DNA of 41,448 nucleotides from Eubacteriales bacterium (lineage in GTDB: Bacteria > Bacillota > Clostridia > Tissierellales > Dethiosulfatibacteraceae). The notes beneath the pieces are model-generated. The model ran no database searches, was not told the origin of the DNA, and worked only from the letters and a program-made list of their open reading frames with translations. Below are positions 41,391 to 41,448 of this stretch, in pieces. The DNA is taken from positions 1 to 41,448 of the forward strand of contig JAUYTY010000024.1 of NCBI GenBank assembly GCA_030694905.1, written 5' to 3'. Position 1 is the stretch's first letter. Each line of letters starts with the position of its first letter. Position numbers and translations under genes: made by a program.

Positions 41391-41448
41391 AAGTGGGAGA
41401 TAAGCACTGTAGAGTCCCTGGATAACGGTTTCTAAGGTTCAGATGGCG
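41391..41448 (+). mobile_element. Palindromic element, outer copy E, right part (truncated by window edge)
   Basis: Continues the outer copy from AAGTGGGAGATAAGCACTGT through GGTTCAGATGGCG; the rest lies outside the window. Confidence 0.9.

Noticed and set aside
1-41448. tRNA or rRNA genes
   Set aside because: No tRNA or rRNA signatures were noticed on either strand.

Overview
The window looks like part of a chromosome from an anaerobic, amino-acid- and acid-fermenting Bacillota (Clostridia-like) bacterium. The reasons are AGGAGG-type ribosome binding sites, AT-rich spacers, Arg codons that are almost all AGA/AGG, TTG starts, a split B12-dependent methylmalonyl-CoA mutase, a clostridial-type glutamate dehydrogenase, YqeB (marker of selenium-dependent molybdenum hydroxylases) and a soluble NuoE/NuoF/GltD-type flavin complex. 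The species cannot be named from this sequence.

Layout. 1-2.3 kb: the end of a B12-binding-domain gene, then typA. 2.3-5.3 kb (minus): a MocR-type regulator, a DUF1576 membrane protein and a small unknown protein, divergent from an ECF-transporter S component (5.4-5.9 kb). 5.9-8.5 kb: small single genes (UPF0178, zinc-ribbon protein, DUF1904, a two-helix membrane protein, a lipoprotein). 8.7-13.4 kb: a sulfur-handling cluster (SLC13/RCK permease, metallo-beta-lactamase plus double rhodanese, two YeeE/YedE halves, DUF1622). 13.9-21.2 kb: a TetR-controlled RND efflux operon (lipoprotein adaptor, RND pump, TetR, TolC-like protein) with a class III CoA-transferase at its end. 21.2-24 kb: glutamate dehydrogenase, a broken remnant of a sigma-54 activator gene, and a PTS_EIIC_2-type membrane protein. 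24.2-30.6 kb: yqeB and a three-gene NuoE/NuoF/[2Fe-2S-GltD-ferredoxin-Mop] complex resembling the Sporomusa-type (Stn) electron-bifurcating transhydrogenase. 30.8-33.4 kb: an FrdA-like flavoprotein (minus), then glutaredoxin, FlK-like thioesterase and DUF3870. 33.8-39 kb: a propionate/succinate module (CoA-transferase, methylmalonyl-CoA mutase large and small subunits, MeaB, epimerase). 39-41.2 kb: a DUF1858 protein and a PucR-type regulator whose codon use differs from the rest.

The most notable non-coding feature is a family of 129-bp palindrome-rich elements. Five complete copies (at about 8.6, 30.7, 33.6, 35.3 and 41.3 kb) and one interrupted copy all have the same orientation. One complete copy sits inside another, which fixes the ends exactly: no target duplication, and insertion after a TTTAT-like pentamer. 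This is the signature of IS200/IS605-type single-strand transposition. The copies carry no protein. Their folded 3' half resembles the right-end guide-RNA scaffolds of TnpB elements, so they may be mobile guide-RNA-like genes. Two copies have also rewritten the C-termini of neighbouring proteins. Other unexplained items are a short RNA candidate with its own promoter and terminator (33.46-33.60 kb), a leader with two 28-bp direct repeats before yqeB, and inverted repeats at the mutase promoter.

Functionally, the genes fit a fermenter that deaminates glutamate (Gdh), converts succinyl-CoA through methylmalonyl-CoA towards propionate, exchanges CoA between acids, and balances NADH, NADPH and ferredoxin with a bifurcating flavoenzyme.
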